DNA of 64,000 nt from Verrucomicrobiota bacterium (GTDB taxonomy: Bacteria > Verrucomicrobiota > Verrucomicrobiia > Opitutales > Opitutaceae): positions 62,001 through 126,000 of the forward strand of contig JAEYUW010000016.1 of NCBI GenBank assembly GCA_023432225.1. Reading direction: 5' to 3'. This document shows positions 37,473-44,550 of the stretch, in pieces. Within the stretch, counting starts at the first letter, position 1, and every line of letters starts with the position of its first letter. The position numbers and the translations under genes are program-made. Below the pieces are notes generated by a model. The model saw only the letters and a list, made by a program, of their open reading frames with translations, was not told the origin of the DNA and made no database searches.

Positions 37473-37816
37473 TACGGCTTTGGCGGCGTGGCCTGAATCA
37501 CCAGCAGCGTGAGGTCGGTCACGGCCTTCACCGCGTGCGGGGCGCTCGGCGGCAGGTGGAGCATTTCGCCCGGTTTGATCAGGTGCGGCTGACCGGCGAC
37601 GGAGAATTCGCATTCGCCTTCCATCACTTGCACGAGCACGCGTGCCGGGCTGGTGTGCTCGGAGAGCTCCTGGCCGGCGGCGAACCGGAAGAGCGTTGCC
37701 CGCAACCCCGGCGCCGTGAGCAGCGCCTGGCTGACGATGCCGTGGGCGACGCGGTCACCGGGAATTTGCAACGACGCGACACCGTCGCGATCAGAGGGAA
37801 GGAGAGCGGATTTCAT
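37472..37816 (-). CDS. cupin-domain protein
   Basis: A 114-residue single-cupin protein. Cupin motif 1 is visible as GQELSEHTSPARVLVQVMEGE and motif 2 as PGEMLHLPPSAPHAV. Small cupins of this kind are frequent in denitrification clusters, where their role is unproved. It is 9 bp downstream of the CopD-like gene and shares its operon. Confidence 0.8.
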   Translation of the reverse strand: MKSALLPSDRDGVASLQIPGDRVAHGIVSQALLTAPGLRATLFRFAAGQELSEHTSPARVLVQVMEGECEFSVAGQPHLIKPGEMLHLPPSAPHAVKAVTDLTLLVIQATPPKP

Positions 37817-37825
37817 GACAGTGGA

Positions 37826-38284
37826 TCAGTGGAAAAGCGGGAAGCCGCCGAGGCGCAGACTCGCGCCGCCGAGGACGAAGAGAATGCTGAGCACCGTGAC
37901 GGCGCGGATGTGCCAGCCGAGCACGGGCAGATTCTCGTCGGTGAGGCGCGGGATGACGCGGGTCTTGGCGTGAATCGCGAGTGCGGCGGTGCCGGCGAGG
38001 AACAGCAGTTTCAGTTGCACAACGCGCGCGATGCCGGAGTCCGCGAACCAGTTCGTCGGTGCGCCGAGCAGGCGATGCGCGAGCAGCAGACCGGTGACGA
38101 TCTGCACGATCAGCGCGGGCATGCCGATGCTTTCGTAGGGTTCCTCGAAGGCGCGGACGATGTCGGCCTTCTTTTCGCGCAGCGCGCGCGGCAGCACGCG
38201 AGTCGCGAGCACGAGGTGCCCGCCGGTCCAGATCGCAGCGCCGACGAGATGCAGCGTGAGAATGACGTAGTAGTAAGCGACCAC
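37826..38284 (-). CDS. CopD-like integral membrane protein
   Basis: A 152-residue protein with four membrane helices and the opening YYYVILTLHLVGAAIWTGGHL, which carries the conserved His and W-x-G-G of the CopD/YozB-like families. Two further histidines lie in the third and fourth helices (AIHAKTR, GWHIRAV). Copper or heme binding is possible. It starts 4 bp after the DUF2249 stop on the minus strand. Confidence 0.75.
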   Translation of the reverse strand: MVAYYYVILTLHLVGAAIWTGGHLVLATRVLPRALREKKADIVRAFEEPYESIGMPALIVQIVTGLLLAHRLLGAPTNWFADSGIARVVQLKLLFLAGTAALAIHAKTRVIPRLTDENLPVLGWHIRAVTVLSILFVLGGASLRLGGFPLFH

Positions 38285-38288
38285 AGCG

Positions 38289-38522
38289 TCACTCCTTCCA
38301 GAAACTCACGGCCCACGCGCCGTCGTTGCGGCGTTCCATGGAGGATTCGAAGCCTTCGCTCTTAAGCAGCTCGATCAGCGGAGCGGGCAGAAACGGAGCG
38401 ATGATGGTGACGCCCTGTCCGGACGTCAGCGCATCGACGCGCTCGCGGATGACGGTGAATGGTTCGTTGCCTTCCGCGAGGAGCGGGCGCACGTCGAGAG
38501 TTTTGAAAGTTTTCGGCTTCAT
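38289..38522 (-). CDS. DUF2249-family small protein
   Basis: A 77-residue TusA-fold protein with the family opening TLDVRPLLAEGNEPF and the ending GAWAVSFWKE. DUF2249 proteins cluster with nitrogen-oxide reductases and cytochrome genes in many bacteria. Its promoter carries an Fnr/Dnr box with TATACT spaced 32 bp from it, so it heads a DUF2249-copD-cupin operon that should be induced with the nitrogen cluster. Confidence 0.8.
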   Translation of the reverse strand: MKPKTFKTLDVRPLLAEGNEPFTVIRERVDALTSGQGVTIIAPFLPAPLIELLKSEGFESSMERRNDGAWAVSFWKE

Positions 38523-38548
38523 CGGAGGGCCTGGCGTGGAATGAGGAG

Positions 38549-38590
38549 AGTATAGCGCCGCGCTGATGGCGGCGCCTTGATGCAAGTCAT
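38549..38590 (-). promoter_or_regulatory. Fnr/Dnr-type box and -10 for the DUF2249 operon
   Basis: TTGATGCAAGTCAT at 38577-38590 (one mismatch to TTGAT-N4-ATCAA-type symmetry) and TATACT on the minus strand at 38549-38554. The centre-to-centre distance is 32 bp, as in class II Fnr promoters, and it lies 61 bp before the ATG. Confidence 0.75.
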
Positions 38591-38648
38591 GAAGGCGCCG
38601 ATGGCGAAGCGTTTCGGGCCGCGGGCGTATCCGCACGCCTCTCAGCGG

Positions 38649-40778
38649 CTACGGCTCGATGCGAAAACCCGTTCCTGGTTCGAACGTTAACACGACCAAT
38701 CGCCCGCGTTCGGCGGTGACTTCGCCAGTCCACTCGATGCGGGGAGCGTCCTGGCCTTCACGCGTGGCCAGGCTGACGGCCACGCGATGTGCTCCGGGCG
38801 AGAGGAGCGTGCGCAATTCGCCGATCGAGGCGCCGTCGGACTTCAGGCCCTTGGGGCGGTAAATGTGTTCCTGGCCCACGCCGTCGACGACGAGGCGGAC
38901 CACGACCGGTGCGCGCGAGCGGTTCACATGCATCGCGGCGCGCATGTGCACCGGACGATTGTCCTGCGCCGCGGCGGAAACGGTGGTCGCGTCCAGCCAG
39001 TCGCCGAACGCGCGGAACGTGAGCACGAGCTCGGGTTGCGCGGCCGTCGGGTGACGGAAGGGCGCGATGCTCACCGCGAGCGTCAGAGCCAGCGCTGCGG
39101 TCGTGAGCGCGAGACCGGCCAACCAGCCGCGCACACGCGAGGGGCGCGAGGGTTCGAGTGGACGTTCGCCATCGAGAAGATCCGCGGCCGCGGCGGAAAG
39201 CGCATGCGGGCGCGTGGGATCGTAGCGCACGTGCGCGACCTTGCGCGGGTCGGCGCGATTTGGACGAAACACCGGCTCGCGTTCGCCGCTGAGACGCAGC
39301 GGCAGCCAGCGGTCGCCTTCGCGGCAGAACGGATCGGCCGACACGGTGCTCACGACGAGCACGGCGCGGGCACCCTTCGCGATGAGGCCTTCGATGACTT
39401 TCGGTTCGACCCAGCCGGACGACGGCACGGGTCGCACTTCGTAGCCCGGCAGGCGCGCGCGCCACGCGGCGTGTTGGAAGAAATCCCAGCCACCATCAGT
39501 CTGTGCGCAGACGAGCGCGAGCGCCGGAGGCTCGGCGCGCGCCACGGCGGCGACGACGAAGTCCTGAAGCTCGCGCGTGACGTTGCGCGCATCGAACCAC
39601 GCCATGCCGATCGCCTGCGTGTCGCACGAGCCGGTGCAAACGCCGCAGCCGATGCAGCGTGCGGGATCGATCTGCGCTTGCGAGGGCCACGGCTTGCCGT
39701 CGGTGCGCGGGACCATGGTGATCGCGCCGAAGGGGCAATCCTGCGAACACTGCGTGCACGCGAAGCAGCGCGACGTGTTCACCGTCGCCTGATAACTCTC
39801 GCGCGGACGCGAGCGGCCGAGCCACCACGGCACGGTGGCGAAACCGAGCAGCGTGAGAGCCGCCGCGAGCCACACGCCGCCGCCGGAGAGACGCGCGGAG
39901 AGATTGAGCGGCCACAAATACCACCAATCCATCGTGAACGCCTCCGGTTTCACCGCCATGCGTGCCGCGTCGGCGTTGGTGGCGGGCAGCACGAGCGCGG
40001 CGACGATCACGGCACCGGTGAGCCAGACCAGCATCGGTCGGCTCGGCAGAAGTTTTGCGCGACTAAGTCGAGCGAGGTGCACCGCGAGGCCGGCGGCGAT
40101 CGCGAGCGGCAGCAGCATGTGCAGGAAGAAGACGACGAAAAACAGCAGCGACGGCACCGTGTGGTCCGCCGTGAACAGCCGCCCCATCGGCTCGCCGAAG
40201 ATCGGGAGCACGTCGAGGGCCTTCATGCTGTCGAGCGCGACGTGTTGCGCGCGCACGTCCCAGACGAGCCAGTAACCGGTCCAGCCGATGAACCACGCCA
40301 GTGCGACCAGCGCGATGCCGCTCGTCCACGCGAGCCAGCGCGCGCCCGCGAACTTGCGCCCCAGCCACGTGCGCAGTGCGTGCAGGAGGATGAACAGCAT
40401 CGCGAGATCCGACGCGTAGCGGTGGACGCTGCGCACGACGCCGCCGAGCGAGCGCGGCCCGAGTTCGGCGAGCGAGGTCCACGCAAACTGCACGCTCGGC
40501 GAATACCAGATCAGCAGTAGCACGCCCGAAAACGTCGCGAGCAGGAGCGCGGCATTGGCCAGCGTGCCGAGTTGCGCGAGCGGATTGAATTCCCGCGGCA
40601 GCGCCCGCTCGATCCACGCGTCGGCGCGCACAAAGAGCGATTCGCCGGCGACGAGCAGTCGCGACAGACGCGTGGGCGGCAACGGCGCCGTGGTGGTTTC
40701 CGCGCCCGGTGCCCCGCCCAGCGTATCCGCCAGCGCCTCGCAATCCGGGTCCGGATGAACGTGTCCGTGCGTGCTCAT
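38649..40778 (-). CDS. cytochrome b / two-[4Fe-4S] ferredoxin / FlpD-like fusion protein
   Basis: A 709-residue membrane electron-transfer protein. The N-terminal half is a bc1/b6-type cytochrome b with histidine pairs H119/H133 and H206/H220 for two hemes. After further helices a cytoplasmic-type ferredoxin domain has cysteines at 338, 341, 344, 348 and 375, 378, 381, 385. It is followed by a domain like the FlpD/MvhD iron-sulfur subunit (LVCAQTDGGWDFFQHAAW, GARAVLVVSTVSADP) and one more helix (about 545-570). It could link a quinol pool to a soluble or periplasmic carrier for the NO or nitrite reductases. The start is 28 bp from a TTGTAAC palindrome. Confidence 0.82.
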   Translation of the reverse strand: MSTHGHVHPDPDCEALADTLGGAPGAETTTAPLPPTRLSRLLVAGESLFVRADAWIERALPREFNPLAQLGTLANAALLLATFSGVLLLIWYSPSVQFAWTSLAELGPRSLGGVVRSVHRYASDLAMLFILLHALRTWLGRKFAGARWLAWTSGIALVALAWFIGWTGYWLVWDVRAQHVALDSMKALDVLPIFGEPMGRLFTADHTVPSLLFFVVFFLHMLLPLAIAAGLAVHLARLSRAKLLPSRPMLVWLTGAVIVAALVLPATNADAARMAVKPEAFTMDWWYLWPLNLSARLSGGGVWLAAALTLLGFATVPWWLGRSRPRESYQATVNTSRCFACTQCSQDCPFGAITMVPRTDGKPWPSQAQIDPARCIGCGVCTGSCDTQAIGMAWFDARNVTRELQDFVVAAVARAEPPALALVCAQTDGGWDFFQHAAWRARLPGYEVRPVPSSGWVEPKVIEGLIAKGARAVLVVSTVSADPFCREGDRWLPLRLSGEREPVFRPNRADPRKVAHVRYDPTRPHALSAAAADLLDGERPLEPSRPSRVRGWLAGLALTTAALALTLAVSIAPFRHPTAAQPELVLTFRAFGDWLDATTVSAAAQDNRPVHMRAAMHVNRSRAPVVVRLVVDGVGQEHIYRPKGLKSDGASIGELRTLLSPGAHRVAVSLATREGQDAPRIEWTGEVTAERGRLVVLTFEPGTGFRIEP

Positions 40779-40805
40779 CGAACAGTGTCTCGATGCGCAG
40801 GGCGT

Positions 40806-40880
40806 TTGTAACCTAATAGGTTACAAGCCAGCTGGCGTAGAGTGAAGTGAGGGGCGGAAGTGTAACCTATTAGGTTACAC
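40806..40880. promoter_or_regulatory. pair of perfect TTGTAAC-type palindromes
   Basis: Two 21-nt palindromes with 10-bp arms around one central base: arm TTGTAACCTA at 40806-40826 and arm GTGTAACCTA at 40860-40880. Their centres are 54 bp apart. They lie upstream of the cytochrome b fusion, and the second covers the stop codon of the SCO gene. They may be operator sites or a twin-palindrome repeat. Confidence 0.75.
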
Positions 40881-41882
40881 TTTGCCGGGGCTCGTGGGGG
40901 ACGTGGCAGAGGCATTTTCGTGGAGGAGGGAGCGGAGGGATTCGCGGAGCCAGGGGCGGTGGCGGGCGTCGAGATTGAAGCGGTAGGCGATGCGGCCGGC
41001 GCGATCGACGACGAGGAAGAGGTTCACGTGGTCGATGACGCCGGTCTCGGGATTGCGGACGCGGGCGAAGTTCAGCTGCGAGAGCAACTCGAGCATCGCG
41101 GCGGGCTTCTCGCCGTTGACGTAGCGGAATTCCGGGTGCGTGAAGCCGCGGGCGGTCGCGACACCGTCCATCAGTTCGCGCGTCTCGTATTCGGGGTTGA
41201 GCGAGAGTGCGACCACGCGGAGAGAGGCGCGTTCGGTGGGCGTGAACTCGCCGAGCAGTTGGTGGACTTCCTCGAAAATGGCCGGGCACGCGGTGGAGCA
41301 CGCAGCGTAGACTCCGGTGATGAGCACGACCTGGCCGCGAAGATCGGAAAAGTTGAACGTGGCGCCCTTCTGGTCGACGAGCGGCACGTCGGGCAGCGGG
41401 AGAGCCACGCGGATCGCTTCGCCCGGGAAGGGCGGCAGCGCTTCGGCGCGCGCGGTGTCGTAACGGGCGTAGGCAACGAGTCCAACGACGCCGGCGGCGA
41501 TGACGGCGAGGGCGAGCAGCGCCGCGGCCGCGTGCGCGCGCCAGATGGAGAAATGACGGAGCTGCGCGACCGTGCTGCGCCAGAGAATCGTCGCGACGCC
41601 TACGACGAACAGCGGCTCGAGCAGCATGATGCTGACGGCCGTCCAAGACAGCCCGCCGGTGCGCGGATCGGGTCGATAGCACCAGAGTTGAAAATCACGC
41701 ACGAAGCCGCCGAGCCACGCGGCGTCCGTCGGCCAGAGCAGCGTGAAGAGCAGGAAGCCTTCGTAGGCCGCGAGCGCGGTGAACAGGAATACCACGAGCC
41801 CCGGTCCGGTGAAGAAGCGTCCGGCGCGCGCGAGGCGGGTGTCGACGAGCGGAGATTCGGCGATGGGAGCGGCGGCGATCAT
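40875..41882 (-). CDS. SCO1/SenC protein with N-terminal membrane domain
   Basis: A 335-residue copper chaperone. About 190 N-terminal residues hold four hydrophobic segments, unusual for SCO proteins, followed by a thioredoxin-fold SCO domain with the copper motif VYAACSTACPAIF (CxxxC) and a histidine in VIDHVNLFLVVD. It should load CuA in the adjacent heme-copper enzyme. The frame is open to 42050, but the extra residues come from a palindromic repeat, so ATG 41882 is used. Confidence 0.85.
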   Translation of the reverse strand: MIAAAPIAESPLVDTRLARAGRFFTGPGLVVFLFTALAAYEGFLLFTLLWPTDAAWLGGFVRDFQLWCYRPDPRTGGLSWTAVSIMLLEPLFVVGVATILWRSTVAQLRHFSIWRAHAAAALLALAVIAAGVVGLVAYARYDTARAEALPPFPGEAIRVALPLPDVPLVDQKGATFNFSDLRGQVVLITGVYAACSTACPAIFEEVHQLLGEFTPTERASLRVVALSLNPEYETRELMDGVATARGFTHPEFRYVNGEKPAAMLELLSQLNFARVRNPETGVIDHVNLFLVVDRAGRIAYRFNLDARHRPWLRESLRSLLHENASATSPTSPGKV

Positions 41883-41902
41883 GGGAGTGGCGGTGCGGAT
41901 GG

Positions 41903-41992
41903 TAGGACCGGCTTCAGCCGGTCCCGATGTGCGCTGTTCGCGGAGTAAGTTTTCGGGCGAAGCTTCGTTTGGGCCGGCTGAAGCCGGCCCTA
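41903..41992. repeat. paired GGCCGGCT palindromes
   Basis: Left unit TAGGACCGGCTTCAGCCGGTCC (41903-41924) and right unit GGGCCGGCTGAAGCCGGCCC followed by TA (41971-41992), in mirror orientation with a spacer of about 45 bp. They lie between the NO reductase-like gene and the SCO gene. Confidence 0.8.
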
Positions 41993-42009
41993 CTAGAATG
42001 ATTGGGGAG

Positions 42010-42043
42010 AAAAAGGGGCGGTGCTCCCTTGAGCGGCCGCCCC
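42010..42043 (-). terminator. terminator after the heme-copper subunit I gene
   Basis: On the minus strand a GGGGCGG/CCGCCCC stem with a 15-nt loop is followed by a run of five Ts. It lies 28 bp beyond the stop codon at 42072 and should end, or weaken, transcription before the SCO gene. Confidence 0.7.
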
Positions 42044-42071
42044 GAGACACACGGAAAAAGCAGCGGTCGGC

Positions 42072-43811
42072 TCAGCGCACGGGCCAGACGTCAGCGAGCG
42101 CTTTCCAGTTGGCGAAGTAGTAGACCGCGAAGCAGGCGAGGAACACGAGGGTGACGATGATCGTGCCCTTCGTCGCGTAGTGATCGTGCGCGAGTGAGCC
42201 TTCCTTCGCGCCGGCGAGCGCGGGCGGCGTGCCCCAGTTGAAGATCGGCTGGCCGTTCGGGATTTTTTTGCCGAAGAGGAGCGTGCCGACGCAGAGCAGC
42301 ACGAAGATGAGCACGCTCGTGAAGGCGAGGATGCCACCGATGCCGACGAGGCCGAGCCAGAGATGCGCGGCGGGGCTGTAGATGCCTTGGGCGTCGATGT
42401 CCCACGAGCGACGGGCGACGCCCATCGAGCCCGCGAAGGACATACCGAACGACAGCATCGTGATACCGGCGGCGAACAGATACGGTTGCACGCGCGCGAA
42501 GCCGCGGCCGATGAAGTCGCGCTGGAAGATCAGCGGGATGACGTAGTAGGTCAGCGCCATGAAGGCCAGCGACGTGCCGCCGACGACGGTGGCGTGGAAG
42601 TGGCCGGGGATGCGCAGCGTGTTATGCGCAATGATATTGATCTGCTGCGTGCCGAGCGTGACGCCCGTGATGCCGCCGATGAAGCCGAAGATCACGACCG
42701 ACAGCGCGGCGCCGGAGAACGCCGGATTTTTCCACGGCAGCGCCGTGACCCAGCCGAACAGGCCACGCGTGTAGCCCTTCTCGCGCATCGCGACCTCGAT
42801 GCCCGCAGGCACGGTGAAGCCGTGGACCATCGACGCGAGCACCGCGAGATACATGGCGTAGGACGTGTTCCAGATTTTCCAGGTGGAGCCGACGCCCGGA
42901 TCGACGAGCAAGTGGTGCGCGGACGCGATGTTGATGAACAGAATGTAGAGCGCGAAGGCGGTGCGGCAGACGGCTTCGTTGATCGGGCGGGCCCCGACGG
43001 CGACGTTGCCGATGAGATACCAGATGGAGACCATCGCGCAGACGTTGACCTGCTGCGATTGGTGGCCGAGGCCCCACCAGATGAGGCGATACCACGCCGG
43101 GTCAGGCGCGGCGGTCCAGCCCATCGAGTAGGTGAAGGTCGGGATCATCACGATCGCACCGTGGAGCAGCGTGAGCACGGCGATGATCGCCGCCGCCGTC
43201 GCACCGAATGTGACCAGAGGCATCGAACCTTCGTAGGCCTTGTCGCGCTTGGCGACGTAGAGTGTCGCGAAGAAGTTGAACACGCCGATCAGTGTGCCGA
43301 CGGCGACGAGGATGATGCCGAGATAGAACACCGGGTGCGCGAGCAGCGGCAGGTAGGACGTCATCAACACGTCGGCCTGGCCGGCGAGGATGATGTAATC
43401 CACCATGCCGGCACCGGTGAGCATCATGCCGAACGACACCCACGCGACTTTGCGCGAATAGAGCCGGGCGTTGAGCGGCGTGGTGCACGCGAAGTAGAGC
43501 ACGGCGACCTCGAAGAACAGGATCCAGTGGATCAGCATGTTCAGGCCGTGGAAGGTGAGGATGCGGTAGAACCAGTCGGTCGGCAGCAGGTGCACGGTCT
43601 GCCAGCGCGTGAGCGCGAGCAGCAGCGCGGCGATGCCGCCGAGGAGGAGGAACACGACGGCGGCGACGGCGTTCAGCTTGATGAAGCGTTGCGCGTCGAA
43701 GCAGACGCTGAGGCCGGTGGTGCCGCAGACGCGGTGCGGCACGCCGGGAGCGGCGAGCGCGTGCGAGTCGGGAACGGCGCCGGCGGGTAAAGTGGCGGAG
43801 GCGGTGGTCAT
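42072..43811 (-). CDS. B-family heme-copper subunit I, probable NO reductase
   Basis: A 579-residue protein with about 13 membrane helices. The heme and CuB ligands are in place: H88, H250, H299/H300, H404 and H406. The helix around HNTLRIPGHFH matches the ba3 (B-family) signature. The residue four after H250, the cross-linked tyrosine of oxygen reductases, is Gln (GHQSQQVN). Loss of that tyrosine, with a CuA subunit and nirK nearby, fits the CuA-type NO reductases derived from the B family. An oxygen-reducing role is less likely but not excluded. It is the last gene of a four-gene unit. Confidence 0.85.
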   Translation of the reverse strand: MTTASATLPAGAVPDSHALAAPGVPHRVCGTTGLSVCFDAQRFIKLNAVAAVVFLLLGGIAALLLALTRWQTVHLLPTDWFYRILTFHGLNMLIHWILFFEVAVLYFACTTPLNARLYSRKVAWVSFGMMLTGAGMVDYIILAGQADVLMTSYLPLLAHPVFYLGIILVAVGTLIGVFNFFATLYVAKRDKAYEGSMPLVTFGATAAAIIAVLTLLHGAIVMIPTFTYSMGWTAAPDPAWYRLIWWGLGHQSQQVNVCAMVSIWYLIGNVAVGARPINEAVCRTAFALYILFINIASAHHLLVDPGVGSTWKIWNTSYAMYLAVLASMVHGFTVPAGIEVAMREKGYTRGLFGWVTALPWKNPAFSGAALSVVIFGFIGGITGVTLGTQQINIIAHNTLRIPGHFHATVVGGTSLAFMALTYYVIPLIFQRDFIGRGFARVQPYLFAAGITMLSFGMSFAGSMGVARRSWDIDAQGIYSPAAHLWLGLVGIGGILAFTSVLIFVLLCVGTLLFGKKIPNGQPIFNWGTPPALAGAKEGSLAHDHYATKGTIIVTLVFLACFAVYYFANWKALADVWPVR

Positions 43812-43836
43812 GGCGGGAGAAGCGGGAGGCGCGGGG

Positions 43837-44388
43837 TTACTCGACGAAGATTTTTCCGGTCATGGCGTGGTGGCCGATGCCGCAGAATTCATTGCAGACG
43901 ATGGTGAACTCGCCCTTGGACGTCGGCGTGATCGTGAGCACGTGGTCGTAGCCCGGCAGCACGTGGAAATTCATGTTGAGCGGCTGCAGCGAGAAACCGT
44001 GCTGCAGATCAAGCGACGAGAGGTGCAGGCGGTAAGTTTCGCCGACGCGCAGGCGCAGCGCGGGATACCACTGCCACATGCGGCCGACGAGGTAGGCGTC
44101 GCCGCCGGGGGCGGGCTCGACGATCGGCAACTCGGCCGCGAAGGCATTCTGAACGGGGTTCTTGAAGGTGCCGACGCGGTTGGCTTCGATGAATTTTTCG
44201 GTGCGCGCGAGGAAGTCGGCGGGCTTGACCGTATAGGCTTCGCCGCGGCTGTTCTGTTTACCGCGGAAATGCCAATACGGCATCATCAGCGACATCACGA
44301 AGCACCAGAGGATGGCGACGCCGAGCCAGAGTTTTTCGTGGCCGGCGGGGGCGTGGAACCAGGGAGAGGTGAGAGGGCGGAGGCTCAT
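43837..44388 (-). CDS. heme-copper enzyme subunit II with CuA site
   Basis: A 183-residue protein with one N-terminal membrane helix (about 19-38) and a periplasmic cupredoxin domain. The CuA ligands are H130, C165, C169, H173 or H174, and M176 (VCNEFCGIGHHAM). Its short length with one helix matches B-family (ba3-type) subunit II. It passes electrons from cytochrome c to subunit I, whose gene begins 26 bp downstream. Confidence 0.9.
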   Translation of the reverse strand: MSLRPLTSPWFHAPAGHEKLWLGVAILWCFVMSLMMPYWHFRGKQNSRGEAYTVKPADFLARTEKFIEANRVGTFKNPVQNAFAAELPIVEPAPGGDAYLVGRMWQWYPALRLRVGETYRLHLSSLDLQHGFSLQPLNMNFHVLPGYDHVLTITPTSKGEFTIVCNEFCGIGHHAMTGKIFVE

Positions 44389-44400
44389 GGCGGGGTCCTT

Positions 44401-44550
44401 TCAGGGGAGCAGCGCGGGTTTGGTCATGAACAGCTCGATCCAGCCCCAGACGGTGTAGGAGAGGAACGGCACGATCACGCCGAGGGCGAGCAGGAGCCAG
44501 GGGTTGTCCAGGAGCTTCTGCCAGGGATGTTTTTCGGTTTCGTTTTTCAT
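44401..44550 (-). CDS. small single-helix membrane subunit
   Basis: A 49-residue protein starting MKNETEKHPWQKLL with one membrane helix (about 19-40). Its ATG overlaps the stop of the preceding gene by one base (TAATG), which is why this start is chosen over one 14 codons upstream. By position and size it resembles the tiny subunit IIa of ba3 oxidases. Confidence 0.7.
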   Translation of the reverse strand: MKNETEKHPWQKLLDNPWLLLALGVIVPFLSYTVWGWIELFMTKPALLP

